Assembly (NCBI GenBank): GCA_947167445.1
Contig: CAMVID010000006.1
Location: 1 to 64,000, forward strand
From: G11 sp947167445
GTDB lineage: Bacteria; Bacillota; Clostridia; Lachnospirales; Lachnospiraceae
Length of the DNA: 64,000 bases
Reading direction: 5' to 3'
In this document: one piece after another, positions 24,065-32,284 of the stretch
Numbering within the stretch: position 1 is the stretch's first letter
Layout: the number at the start of each line of letters is the position of its first letter
Notes under the pieces: generated by a model
Database searches by the model: none
Told to the model about the DNA's origin: nothing
Seen by the model: only the letters and a program-made list of their open reading frames with translations
Position numbers and translations under genes: made by a program

Positions 24065-25588
24065 TTAATTATTCGATGATTCTATCAGCTCAGAGAAGGA
24101 ATAACTGGCATCTTTATCGTCAGAATCGGCCTTTATGGTGTATGACTTATTCTCGTATCCCCTCTTGCTTAAAGTGATGACATGTTCGCCTTCGGTTTTC
24201 TTAAATCCGAGGGGAGAAAGTCCCACATAATAGCCATCAACGTACACTTCAACTCCTATTGGCGAATCAATAATGATTCTGGGATAAGTTGAAGCACCCG
24301 GCACATAGGTGGGGGTTGTGGTTCCTTTATCCGAACCGCTTACCGTCCCTGTAGGAGTGGGTGTGGCCGTGGCCGTAGGGGTCGGTGTTACCGTAGGTGT
24401 AACGGTAGGAGTGGGGGTTGCCGTAGGTGTTGGAGTTGCGGTAGGAGTAGGGGTTACATCCGAGCCGCTTACCGTTCCCGTGGGGGTAGGTGTGGGCGTT
24501 ATCTTGTCCGAACCACTTACGGTCTTATTATAATCGGAACCGCTTACGGTACCCTTCTTGTTTCCGTCAGTGTCGGGGTCAAGCTTAATGCTGATTCCCG
24601 CCGAATCCTCAGCTATTCTTATATAGCTTGTGGTGGTTACATAGCCCTCGGCCTTGGCAAGCACCTGATGAATGCCGTATTCCAGCGTAACGGGCTTTGA
24701 TACATCCGTTTCCTTACCGTCAATAAAGACCTTGGCATCGGAAGGAGTCACCGTGAAAATCACCGTTGCCACCTTCTCAAGGCTTTCAGGCTTATATTCC
24801 GAAAGGTCTATGGTTACTTCCTTGTTTCTTTCCACTGTTACGGTCTGGGTCAGTTCCGCTCCCTTATTGGTAAGGTAAACGTCGTAGGTTCCCTCCGGAA
24901 CGGTTAAAAGCATGTCTTCCGCTATCTGCTTGATAACCTTGCCACACTCTATATATCCGCCCACCATTCTTTCTTCGCCGGTGAGTCTTAAATAGCCGTG
25001 ACCCTTTTCAACCTTGACTGTAGCTGCTGTCTTGCCGATACCCCTGATGGTGAGAATATCCACAGGGTTAATATCCATGAAGGTAATCTCGTCGGTATCT
25101 TCAAGAAGCTTCAGAGAATCGTCATATTTATATGTTTCGTTTCCAACATCGATGACTCTTCTGTCCTCATCTATGGAAACTCTGTTAATCTCCGTATATT
25201 CCCATGCATCGGGAGAATACATCAATGTATTAAGTCTTTTGGAGCTCTTTAGGAAAGTGATATCCACGATGCTTCCCGGCTCCAAAAGCCCCGGGGTAAG
25301 AGCAGTCTTATACTTGTCGTAGAAGTAGGTCATGCTGTCGTAGCTTAAGGTATAGTTTCTCTCTATATCAAGGTTGTAGAAAGTCGCGGTTTTTGCCTCC
25401 TCATCTACTTCCATAAGCACGCAGGTGTCCGCCGAATCATAGCTTCCGGGGCGAAGTTCGATCATGCCCGCCTCGGTCTTCTTGTAGGTGTCGGGATTCT
25501 CTGTAGCGGAAACCGTCCTTCCACAGCCTGCTAAGAACAGCATAGTCACTATTAAAATTGATGAAAACAGGTATTTAGCTCTCTTCAT
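24065..25588 (-). CDS. PEGA-domain surface lipoprotein with Thr/Pro-rich linker
   Basis: 507 residues with a lipoprotein signal (LFLAGCGRT, Cys at about 22). The middle contains a PEGA-like beta-domain (AKVFIDGKETDVSKPVTL), followed by TVSGSD repeats alternating with runs of Thr-Pro (about residues 345-425). A C-terminal PEGA domain follows (VYVDGYYVGLSPLGF, then EHVITLSKRGYE). The Thr-Pro linker is probably an extended wall-spanning stalk that exposes the last domain. It overlaps the end of cca by 4 bases (ATGA). A role in wall binding is likely, but the ligand is unknown. Confidence 0.85.
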   Translation of the reverse strand: MKRAKYLFSSILIVTMLFLAGCGRTVSATENPDTYKKTEAGMIELRPGSYDSADTCVLMEVDEEAKTATFYNLDIERNYTLSYDSMTYFYDKYKTALTPGLLEPGSIVDITFLKSSKRLNTLMYSPDAWEYTEINRVSIDEDRRVIDVGNETYKYDDSLKLLEDTDEITFMDINPVDILTIRGIGKTAATVKVEKGHGYLRLTGEERMVGGYIECGKVIKQIAEDMLLTVPEGTYDVYLTNKGAELTQTVTVERNKEVTIDLSEYKPESLEKVATVIFTVTPSDAKVFIDGKETDVSKPVTLEYGIHQVLAKAEGYVTTTSYIRIAEDSAGISIKLDPDTDGNKKGTVSGSDYNKTVSGSDKITPTPTPTGTVSGSDVTPTPTATPTPTATPTPTVTPTVTPTPTATATPTPTGTVSGSDKGTTTPTYVPGASTYPRIIIDSPIGVEVYVDGYYVGLSPLGFKKTEGEHVITLSKRGYENKSYTIKADSDDKDASYSFSELIESSNN

Positions 25589-26919
25589 AATTCCTTTGCT
25601 CTTTCAAGCAGCAATTCCTTCCTGTTCAAATCCGGGTTCTCAAGCACCTCATTAAGAAGCACATTCAGTATTTCTCCGATTTGCGGCCCCTTAATGTCAG
25701 GTTTGAGGGCAATAATGTCGCGCCCTGAAATATCAAGAGTCTTAAGGCTGACGCACTGACCCTCTTTAACTATCTTATCATAAAATCTTTTCCAGGAATT
25801 AAGTTGTTCCTCTTTTTCTTTTCTTTGGTAGTCGCTCTGGCCCATCATGTCGGCGCGCCTTACCTCGAGAAACAGGGGGAACAAGTCCTCTCCGATTTTG
25901 TTAATTGCTCTTCTTACAATGGCCTGGGTTGGCTTTACATTGAGGCCATAGTCGTGGAATTCCACCAGCTTGCTCACATCTCTTATGGTGTCATTGTCAA
26001 AACGAAGCCTTCTAAGAACTTCCTTAGCCTTCTCGGCTCCGTGCTGCTGATGGCCTCTAAAGTGATCGATTCCCTCCTCATCGGTGGTCTTGACATCGGG
26101 TTTGCTTAAGTCGTGGAACAGCATGGTGAGCCTAAGCACCTTGTCTGACCTTATATTCCTTAGGGTCTCTAAAGTATGTTCTCCCACACTGTAGCAGTGG
26201 TGCGGGTTATTCTGGTCCGTCTCCATTGCCGTGTCAAACTCAGGAAGAATGATCTTCGTAATTCCAAGTTCGTAGGCCTTCTTAATATAGTCGGGATGGG
26301 CTGACACCAGAAGCTTTGTAAGCTCCACCTGGATTCGCTCTGCGCTGACTTTCTTTAGGTTAACGGCATGACGTTTTATAGCGTCTGCTGTTTTTGCCTC
26401 AATTTCATAACCAAGCTGGGCGGAAAATCTTACCGCTCTCATAACTCTTAAGGCGTCTTCCTCAAAGCGCCTGTCGGGCTCTCCGACGGCGCGGATTACC
26501 TTTCTTTCGATGTCGCCTATTCCGTCAAACAAGTCCACAAGGCCCTTCTTGTCATTATAGGCCATGGCATTGATGGTGAAATCCCTGCGCTTCAGATCTT
26601 CCTCAAGGGAAGGAGTGAAGGTTACCTCCTTGGGATGCCTTCCGTCCTCATACTCGCCGTCAACGCGGTAAGTGGTAACCTCGAAGGTTTCCTTGTCCAT
26701 GAGAACAGATACGGTGCCGTGCTGCAGTCCCGTATCAATAGTGGCATGAAAAAGCGACTTAACCTCCGCAGGTAATGCGGAGGTCGTAATATCCCAGTCG
26801 TCGGGGGTGCGATTCAATATACTGTCTCGCACACATCCGCCGACCACATATGCTTCATAGCCTGCCTCTTCCAAGGTTTCTATTATTCTTTTTACCTTTG
26901 GGGGCATATTTAATGTCAT
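25585..26919 (-). CDS. cca: CCA tRNA nucleotidyltransferase with HD domain
   Basis: 444 residues. The N-terminal polymerase-beta-like domain has the GGCVRD motif and catalytic acids in PDDWDIT. It is followed by RRDFTINAM and EEDALRVMRAVRF, which are class II CCA-enzyme hallmarks. An HD-type domain follows (LFHDLSKP, then FRGHQQHGAE). It adds or repairs the 3'-CCA end of tRNAs. The HD domain may give phosphatase or phosphodiesterase activity. It lies 22 bases after ackA in the same direction. Confidence 0.93.
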   Translation of the reverse strand: MTLNMPPKVKRIIETLEEAGYEAYVVGGCVRDSILNRTPDDWDITTSALPAEVKSLFHATIDTGLQHGTVSVLMDKETFEVTTYRVDGEYEDGRHPKEVTFTPSLEEDLKRRDFTINAMAYNDKKGLVDLFDGIGDIERKVIRAVGEPDRRFEEDALRVMRAVRFSAQLGYEIEAKTADAIKRHAVNLKKVSAERIQVELTKLLVSAHPDYIKKAYELGITKIILPEFDTAMETDQNNPHHCYSVGEHTLETLRNIRSDKVLRLTMLFHDLSKPDVKTTDEEGIDHFRGHQQHGAEKAKEVLRRLRFDNDTIRDVSKLVEFHDYGLNVKPTQAIVRRAINKIGEDLFPLFLEVRRADMMGQSDYQRKEKEEQLNSWKRFYDKIVKEGQCVSLKTLDISGRDIIALKPDIKGPQIGEILNVLLNEVLENPDLNRKELLLERAKEL

Positions 26920-26941
26920 CAGTAACTCTCTGTCTCCGATT

Positions 26942-28135
26942 CTAAACCAGTCTCACTGTCTCTCTTGCGATGGCAAGCTCCTCATTTGTGGGAATACAAA
27001 GAACCTTCACCTTGGAGTCGTCGGTGGAGATGATTCTCTCCTCACCTCTAACCTTATTCTTCACAGGGTCAATCTTTGTATCAAGGAATGCCATGTACTC
27101 GCCGATTGCCGCTCTGGTATCTGCGTCATTCTCGCCGACACCTGCAGTAAATGCAATGGCGTCAACTCCGCCCATTGCTGCTGCGTAGGCACCGATGTAT
27201 TTTCCTACATGATATGTGTATGTTTCAAGAGCTGTCTTGGCAGCTTTATTTCCTTCTTCTGCAGCCTTTGCCAGATCTCTGAAGTCTGAGCTTACTCCGT
27301 CTGAAAGTCCGAGTACACCTGACTTCTTGTTAAGGATGTTGTTTACTTCCTTGAAAGTAAGGTTCTCCTTTTGAGCGATGAAATCAACAATCGCGGGGTC
27401 GATATCACCGGAACGGGTTCCCATGATAAGACCTTCAAGGGGTGTCATACCCATGGATGTATCTACTGACTTGCCGTATTTAACAGCAGATACGGATGCA
27501 CCGTTTCCGAGGTGGCAAACGATGATTCTTAAATCTTCTCTCTTCTTTCCAAGAATCTCAGCCGCTCTCTTACTTACGAAGTCGTGGCTGGTTCCGTGGA
27601 AGCCGTATCTTCTGATCTTATACTCTTTGTAATACTTAAGGGGCAAGCCATAAAGATAAGCCTTCTCTGGCATTGTCTGATGGAATGCTGTGTCAAACAC
27701 TGCAACCATGGGAACGTTAGGCATAATCTTCTGGCATGCTCTGATTCCGATAAGGTTTGCAGGGTTGTGAAGAGGTGCAAGGTCGTTACACTCCTCGATA
27801 GCTTTGATTACTTCGTCGTTGATCACAACGCTTGAAGCAAACTTTTCACCGCCGTGTACGATTCTGTGTCCGATGGCGTCAATCTCGGATAAGGACTTAA
27901 CAGCGCCAACCTCAGGGTCTGTAAGTTTCTCAACAACAAGTCTTACTGCCTCGGTGTGATCGGGCATGGGTGATGTCCAGGTCTGCTTGTCAGCACCTGC
28001 TTTATTATGTGTAATGCAGCTTCCTTCGATTCCGATTCGCTCGCAAAGTCCCTTTGCAAGAACCGCCTCTGTATCTGAATCAATAAGCTGGTACTTTAAT
28101 GATGAACTTCCGCAGTTAATAACTAATACTTTCAC
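26942..28135 (-). CDS. ackA: Acetate kinase
   Basis: 397 residues with the family markers VLVINCGSSSLKYQL at the N-terminus, GHRIVHGGE, FDTAFHQTMP, RYGFHGTSH, HLGNGASV and FTAGVGEN. It makes ATP and acetate from acetyl phosphate, the main ATP-forming fermentation step in many Lachnospiraceae. The start is GTG with GGAGGT 8 bases upstream. The usual partner, phosphotransacetylase, is not next to it; the upstream neighbour is a PIG-L deacetylase. Confidence 0.97.
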   Translation of the reverse strand: MKVLVINCGSSSLKYQLIDSDTEAVLAKGLCERIGIEGSCITHNKAGADKQTWTSPMPDHTEAVRLVVEKLTDPEVGAVKSLSEIDAIGHRIVHGGEKFASSVVINDEVIKAIEECNDLAPLHNPANLIGIRACQKIMPNVPMVAVFDTAFHQTMPEKAYLYGLPLKYYKEYKIRRYGFHGTSHDFVSKRAAEILGKKREDLRIIVCHLGNGASVSAVKYGKSVDTSMGMTPLEGLIMGTRSGDIDPAIVDFIAQKENLTFKEVNNILNKKSGVLGLSDGVSSDFRDLAKAAEEGNKAAKTALETYTYHVGKYIGAYAAAMGGVDAIAFTAGVGENDADTRAAIGEYMAFLDTKIDPVKNKVRGEERIISTDDSKVKVLCIPTNEELAIARETVRLV

Positions 28136-28205
28136 TTTTCTACCTCCAAAGTTAAAGACGATTTCTTTTCTTATTTTACACTTTTTGGGCGGACGATTCC
28201 ACCCA

Positions 28206-29009
28206 TTATTTCTCTGCCTCCGGCAGACAGTGCATGTGAGTTCTTCCGAGTACGCGGAAGCCTTCTGCCCGTCCTTTAAAGCTTCTTAATCCGAAGAAAA
28301 AGGCTCTTAGTTTAATGTATAGTTTTAATGAATCTATGTCGGGACAACCCTCAGGGTACTGGCTTTGATGGCATTCAAATATAGCGTCAAACTGCCTTCT
28401 TAGAAGTCCTTTCGTCTTTACGAAACGATTGGGGCTTCCCGTCATGTAGAAGGCTATAGCTTTCACCTGTGCATTTCCGGCTCCAAATTTAGCCATAATA
28501 TCTTCAAAGGGAGCAAAGAAGGCCAGTCTCTTGGCGCACTCCCCTACATTTATATGGTCTGTATGGCACTCGCTCTTTACATCCGGGTCCGTAGCAAAGA
28601 TAATGTCCGGTTGTACCTCTCCTATTACCCTCGCCATCTTTGCAAGTAGACTTCCTTCATCGGGGTTCTCTCCTCCCTCCAGACCGGTTCTATAGAATCC
28701 GCCATCCGAAAGGCCAAGGAATCTCACGTCGGATACTCCAAGCATCTTCGCCGAGGCAACAGCCTCCTTTTTCCTTATCTCTATGAGTTCCTCCGATGTG
28801 ATTCCCTCGGGAGCATTCTCAAGGCCATATCTTCCGTCGAGACATACCAGAAAAGTAACCTTCTTTCCAAGTGCCGCCAGCTTGGCCGCCGTAGCCCCTG
28901 CACCAATTTCTATATCATCAGGGTGTGGCCCGATGAAAAGATACTTATCGAAGCTTTCAACTTTTGGTATCGGAACTGCTGTTCTTATTATTCTTGAAAG
29001 TATGGACAT
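28206..29009 (-). CDS. PIG-L/LmbE family deacetylase
   Basis: 267 residues with the LmbE zinc motif at the N-terminus (FIGPHPDDIEIGAGA, His and Asp ligands) and the third ligand in the CHTDHINVG segment. The family removes N-acetyl groups from sugar conjugates such as N-acetylglucosaminyl lipids or thiols. There is no signal peptide, so it acts in the cytoplasm. GGAGGAG precedes the ATG. It lies downstream of the MNT/HEPN remnant genes; no glycan cluster is near enough to name a substrate. Confidence 0.85.
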   Translation of the reverse strand: MSILSRIIRTAVPIPKVESFDKYLFIGPHPDDIEIGAGATAAKLAALGKKVTFLVCLDGRYGLENAPEGITSEELIEIRKKEAVASAKMLGVSDVRFLGLSDGGFYRTGLEGGENPDEGSLLAKMARVIGEVQPDIIFATDPDVKSECHTDHINVGECAKRLAFFAPFEDIMAKFGAGNAQVKAIAFYMTGSPNRFVKTKGLLRRQFDAIFECHQSQYPEGCPDIDSLKLYIKLRAFFFGLRSFKGRAEGFRVLGRTHMHCLPEAEK

Positions 29010-29023
29010 GGCTCCTCCTATAA

Positions 29024-29227
29024 TTATTTTTCTTCTAGTTTTTTCTTCAACTCACGGATAATAGCATCTTTCTGGGCCAGTTCATTGTCTTTCTGAGCCA
29101 GTTCATTATCCTTCCTGGCGAGTTCTTTCTTGGCATTCTCCAAGTCTCTGGCTATTGCCTTCTCATATGCTATCTCATCTTCTCGTTTGAGCATTCTGTT
29201 TATCATTGCTTTATCCTGGTTAATCAT
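29024..29227 (-). CDS. Small coiled-coil protein with tandem 7-residue repeats
   Basis: 67 residues, nearly all charged coiled coil. Three copies of a KDNELAQ-like heptad are encoded by an imperfect 21-bp tandem repeat (29069-29130). The style resembles the C-terminal tails of Rpn-type PD-(D/E)XK transposase/nucleases of Lachnospiraceae, so it may be a detached fragment of one. Its ATG overlaps the stop of the HEPN remnant by 4 bases. It could be non-functional debris. Confidence 0.4.
   Translation of the reverse strand: MINQDKAMINRMLKREDEIAYEKAIARDLENAKKELARKDNELAQKDNELAQKDAIIRELKKKLEEK
29069..29130. repeat. Imperfect 21-bp tandem repeat
   Basis: Three units of the type TCTGRGCCAGTTCATTRTCTT, the third diverged. 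It encodes the heptads of the coiled-coil protein and can expand or contract by slippage without a frameshift. Confidence 0.6.
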
Positions 29228-29384
29228 GTATACGGATGGATTCCTTTCTCATTTAAAAATCTTTCTATCTCTCTCTTGAAAGACTCTACTCTACCTATCT
29301 GCCTTTCTGCTTCTTCCTTTGATGCGACAAAGAAATCTTCCAATGCTTCTATTCCCATATCATATCTGAACTTGGATAACGCCT
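29224..29384 (-). pseudogene. C-terminal remnant of a HEPN-domain protein
   Basis: The sequence LEDFFVASKEEAERQI, followed by a helix ending ESFKREIERFLNEKGI, matches the characteristic C-terminal end of HEPN proteins paired with MNT nucleotidyltransferases (usual form DYxDFFVASKEEAEEQI). The N-terminal two-thirds, with the Rx4-6H RNase motif, is missing. The frame is open back to 29454, but that part only re-reads the 3' end of the nucleotidyltransferase gene. The gene seems to have lost its 5' part by deletion right after the neighbour's stop codon. Confidence 0.6.
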
Positions 29385-29927
29385 CTACGCTGCTTTCCAC
29401 AATACTATGCCCTCCTTTGCGATGTTCATATAGAAGGGTAATATCCTCATCCACTGACTATAGCTGGCAGAATCCAGTGTTACAGCGGAAATTGTTATTC
29501 CTAAATCCAACTCATAATCAACCAACATATCTGTCATTGAATCATGGTTTTCTTCCTCGGGAGCTTGCTTAAGAATAACCGCAATATCCACATCAGACTC
29601 ACTGGTTTCCTCTCCCCTTGCATAGGAACCATATAGAATTATTTGCTCAAGAGAGGATCCATATATCTTCTTCATCTTTTCGCATATTTTATTGAGAGTA
29701 TTCATAAGCTCAGGGTTGTTCTTTCTCACATCCGCCTTCTTCCGCGAATTATGATATTTTCCTGATTTAACACGCGCATCTTCAGGGTAAACGGTGTTCT
29801 TAGGTATTATCCACTGATTACCAAGTTTTTCCCCTTTTAGCTTCCCGCTTATAAGCATCCTTCTGATGTTTCCAGGATCTTTTCCCATTTCACGTGCATA
29901 TTGTGAAACTGTATAGTATTCTTCCAT
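29385..29927 (-). CDS. MNT-type nucleotidyltransferase with N-terminal HTH
   Basis: 180 residues. Residues 1-50 form an excisionase/MerR-like helix-turn-helix (YTVSQYAREMGKDPGNIRRML). Residues about 92-180 form a minimal nucleotidyltransferase with IILYGSYARGEETSESDVDIAV, holding the GS motif and both catalytic Asp residues. MNT proteins act as antitoxins of HEPN RNases by adding nucleotides to them. Here the HEPN partner survives only as a fragment directly downstream. GAGG lies 9 bases before the ATG and a good promoter lies upstream. The coding sequence is intact despite loss of the partner. Confidence 0.85.
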   Translation of the reverse strand: MEEYYTVSQYAREMGKDPGNIRRMLISGKLKGEKLGNQWIIPKNTVYPEDARVKSGKYHNSRKKADVRKNNPELMNTLNKICEKMKKIYGSSLEQIILYGSYARGEETSESDVDIAVILKQAPEEENHDSMTDMLVDYELDLGITISAVTLDSASYSQWMRILPFYMNIAKEGIVLWKAA

Positions 29928-29948
29928 TTGACTTAACCTCGTGGTTTA

Positions 29949-29977
29949 ACAATATCACGATGTCGTGTAAATGTCAA
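29949..29977 (-). promoter_or_regulatory. Promoter of the MNT gene
   Basis: In minus sense, TTGACA (29972-29977), a 17-base spacer and TATTGT (29949-29954). The spacer contains the inverted repeat CACGA-CA-TCGTG, a possible autoregulatory site. Confidence 0.65.
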
Positions 29978-30000
29978 AGACCCTTGTTCTCTTTCTCATG

Positions 30001-30276
30001 TCAAGCCTTCTTAATAGGAACAATTTGAAGCGTGTATCCTAGAGGAGCTAAGACTTTAAGAAAGCTGTCTAGCTGTGGGGAATGTGTCCTTTTTTCCATT
30101 CTGGCTAAGGCCGGCTGTTTCATATTACATTTCTCAGCAAGCTGTGCCTGTGATAGGCCCTGCTCCTCCCTTACTCTCACCATTGCACTTATTAATTCCT
30201 TTTCCATTTCAATAATACTTTCTTCCTCAGGTGAAAGGTTCAATTCCTTTCGGTATTCTTTCCACGTGGTAGTCAT
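30001..30276 (-). CDS. HigA-like XRE antitoxin
   Basis: 91 residues with an XRE helix-turn-helix in the C-terminal two-thirds (GLSQAQLAEKCNMKQPALARMEK) and a conserved ending (LDSFLKVLAPLGYTLQIVPI) typical of HigA antitoxins. It overlaps the upstream toxin gene by 4 bases (ATGA). The toxin-first order is usual for HigBA systems. It should neutralise the toxin and repress the shared promoter through two palindromes. Confidence 0.88.
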   Translation of the reverse strand: MTTTWKEYRKELNLSPEEESIIEMEKELISAMVRVREEQGLSQAQLAEKCNMKQPALARMEKRTHSPQLDSFLKVLAPLGYTLQIVPIKKA

Positions 30277-30638
30277 AGGGTATTTCTCCTTCTTTTAAAA
30301 TCCTCAATCTCTTTCTTTGCCTTCTCGATTTCTCTTCTAGGTGTCTTTCTTGTTTTCTTGGTAAAATGATGGAGCAAAACATACTCATTGTCTTTAAGAT
30401 ATGCGTATAAAATACGATTTGATAATGGACGTAATTCCCAGATATCTCCATCTAGATGTTTTGTTACCGGTTCACCAATACTTGGTCCATATTCTTCGAG
30501 TAAGTCAATGTACGCGACTATCTTATGAAAATTTATCCTTGCGTTCTTGTCTTTTGTCGATTTATCCCGCAATTTATCAATCATATTTCTGACATCGCTA
30601 TTACCTTTCTCATCTTCATAAAAGCTTATTTCATACAA
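30273..30638 (-). CDS. HigB/Gp49-like RelE-family toxin
   Basis: 121 residues of the phage-derived Gp49-like/HigB family: a beta-strand start (YEISFYEDEKGNSDV), the central region KHLDGDIWELRPLSNRILYAY, and LLHHFTKKTRKTPRREIEKA. These carry the basic residues of ribosome-dependent mRNA interferases. The start codon is TTG, with GGAGG 9 bases upstream. A rare start may hold toxin expression low. The pair appears intact. Confidence 0.88.
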   Translation of the reverse strand: MYEISFYEDEKGNSDVRNMIDKLRDKSTKDKNARINFHKIVAYIDLLEEYGPSIGEPVTKHLDGDIWELRPLSNRILYAYLKDNEYVLLHHFTKKTRKTPRREIEKAKKEIEDFKRRRNTL

Positions 30639-30654
30639 CTATTTCTTCCTCCTT

Positions 30655-30699
30655 AATATAACATATTTGTTATACCTGGTCAATAACAAGTGTGTTATT
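30655..30699 (-). promoter_or_regulatory. Toxin-antitoxin promoter with two operator palindromes
   Basis: In minus sense, TTGACC (30678-30683), a 17-base spacer and TATATT (30655-30660). Two palindromes of the same design overlap it: ATAACA-N4-TGTTAT (30658-30673) covers the -10 and AATAACA-N4-TGTTATT (30682-30699) covers the -35. Their centres are 25 bases apart, as expected for cooperative repression by the XRE antitoxin. Confidence 0.82.
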
Positions 30700-30733
30700 A
30701 TTTCTTTTTTACTTCTGAGAAAATAGGGGTAGG

Positions 30734-30750
30734 TGATACCGTCGGTATCA
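30734..30750. promoter_or_regulatory. Isolated palindrome
   Basis: TGATACC-GTC-GGTATCA, 7-bp perfect arms, about 50 bases upstream of the toxin promoter. It does not resemble the toxin-antitoxin operators. Role unknown. Confidence 0.35.
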
Positions 30751-30811
30751 GAGATTCTCATAAGAAAATATAGATGCACCAGAAATGTGCAATTAGAAAA
30801 TAACATACCCC

Positions 30812-30838
30812 ATCGCAATAAGCAATGGGGTTCGATGA
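30812..30838 (-). terminator. Hairpin downstream of the GH8 gene
   Basis: Approximate arms ACCCCAT and ATGGGGT with partly paired inner bases, about 50 bases beyond the GH8 stop. The T-run after it is weak (ATGTTATTTT), so termination is only probable. Confidence 0.4.
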
Positions 30839-30884
30839 TTGTTTATAAAAGTTTTAGATTTAAGCAACGAGCGAGAACAATTCT

Positions 30885-32195
30885 CTACGGAACCTTATAT
30901 GAATCCGCGTCAATAATAAGGCAAATCATCTTGATGGAGTCGCCGTAATATCCGCCCCTGGGCCGCTTGACTACCTTCTTACGAAGTTTTGTTTCCCACT
31001 CTTCTGTGGTTCCGATGCCAGCGGTAACAAGGAAAGGCGCTGTGAAGCAGAGTTCCTCCTCACTGCTTTTCTTTTCACCATCAATGGTATAGCCTGCCAC
31101 AATAGCGTTGGGGTTTCCAAGGCAAATATCCATCATGGTGGAATTTAACGTATCTATAAAGTGCTTGGAATGTTCATTCCCTGTAAGTACATAGTCAAGG
31201 CCTATTCTCCATGGAGTTCTGCAACTGTTGTAGGCATACTGCCCATCCGTAGAGTCTTCCAGGAAAAAAGCGTCAGCCGCTACGTATTTCCCATTCTCGT
31301 CAAGTACCATGAAATCCGGTAGAAGCCCTGTGTCATATTCATCGATAAACTGCTCAATAACCTCGTAGGTAGAATCGTAGACCTTCATCCAACGTTCATC
31401 ACCTGTAGCGGTGTAGAATGCCGGCATATGAGTCATGATGAAATCAGAGGGCCTTGTTGCAGCATAATACTTGCTTCCTGGCTTTGCGTCATAAGACCAG
31501 TCCCCAAGGTTTGTCATCCATGTATCGTGATTGACATCATATTCCATGATGTCATTTATCATGTCAATGGCCATGGCTTTATAGTCGAATTCTCCGTCGC
31601 TACCCCAGATTTTGTCCGCTAAAAGAAGCGCATAAGCCACATCCATATCTCCGTCTGTAGCAGAATCTCCTTCTCCGTCTTCCATCTCCCCGTCATCGGC
31701 ACCATCAATAAGCGCCGTTCCGTTATCCGCCTGCATCCAGCTCATAAGGTGTGGTCCAATGGAGCTTCTGTGCGCATTGTAATATCTGACCATTCCATCA
31801 AAAATTTCATGGGCTTCAAGGTCGTAATCGGACATGTTTGCAAGAATTAGCATTCCATAACCATGTGCCTCAGACACAGTTACAGGAACGGAAAACTGTG
31901 TGCCTTTGTATTCTTCTCTTGAGTACCTTACGTAATACTGATCCTCGTCTGTAACATACTCATCTTTGAAGATATAACCGGTCTTCCAGAGTTCATAGAA
32001 GTCCAGCATATTCTGATGAATCTGTTCTTCCTTCGATAGCTCAACAGGTACTTCATCCGTTGGTTCAGGTGTAGGCGCTTCCGTTACCTCTTTGACGGGT
32101 TCAGAAGCTACTTCAGTAATTTCTCTTCCGCATCCTGTCATCAAGGTTCCCAATATACAAATAGCAATTATTAAAGCCGTAATTCTCTTTCGCAT
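30885..32195 (-). CDS. Glycoside hydrolase family 8 lipoprotein
   Basis: 436 residues with a lipoprotein signal (LMTGCGREI, Cys at about 22) and an acidic Pro/Glu linker, so it is displayed outside the cell. GH8 motifs are present: SEAHGYGML holding the catalytic Glu, TDGDMDVAYALLLAD holding the conserved Asp, and YNSCRTPWRIGLDYVL near the C-terminus. Family members cleave beta-1,4 glucans, xylan, xylo-oligosaccharides or chitosan; substrate cannot be decided here. A 7-bp inverted repeat pairs the sequence just before the start codon with bases 25 upstream and includes part of the ribosome binding site. Confidence 0.85.
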   Translation of the reverse strand: MRKRITALIIAICILGTLMTGCGREITEVASEPVKEVTEAPTPEPTDEVPVELSKEEQIHQNMLDFYELWKTGYIFKDEYVTDEDQYYVRYSREEYKGTQFSVPVTVSEAHGYGMLILANMSDYDLEAHEIFDGMVRYYNAHRSSIGPHLMSWMQADNGTALIDGADDGEMEDGEGDSATDGDMDVAYALLLADKIWGSDGEFDYKAMAIDMINDIMEYDVNHDTWMTNLGDWSYDAKPGSKYYAATRPSDFIMTHMPAFYTATGDERWMKVYDSTYEVIEQFIDEYDTGLLPDFMVLDENGKYVAADAFFLEDSTDGQYAYNSCRTPWRIGLDYVLTGNEHSKHFIDTLNSTMMDICLGNPNAIVAGYTIDGEKKSSEEELCFTAPFLVTAGIGTTEEWETKLRKKVVKRPRGGYYGDSIKMICLIIDADSYKVP

Positions 32196-32227
32196 GATAA
32201 CCCCCTTTAACTTATCCTAAGGTTATC
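32196..32227 (-). promoter_or_regulatory. Leader hairpin touching the GH8 ribosome binding site
   Basis: The arms GATAACC (32221-32227) and GGTTATC (32196-32202), minus sense, lie immediately before the ATG. The second arm contains the last G residues of the GGGGG ribosome binding site, so pairing could reduce translation. Confidence 0.4.
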
Positions 32228-32284
32228 ATCGGAATACGGCTTTAACAATTGCTATTCTTGGCTTATTTTGTCTTATATTGCCTT

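Noticed and set aside
24309..24533. Val/Gly-rich frame opposite the PEGA lipoprotein
   Set aside because: Mirror of the Thr-Pro repeat codons.
29385..29454. N-terminal 23 codons upstream of the HEPN remnant
   Set aside because: They only re-read the 3' end of the nucleotidyltransferase gene in another frame and do not resemble a HEPN N-terminus.
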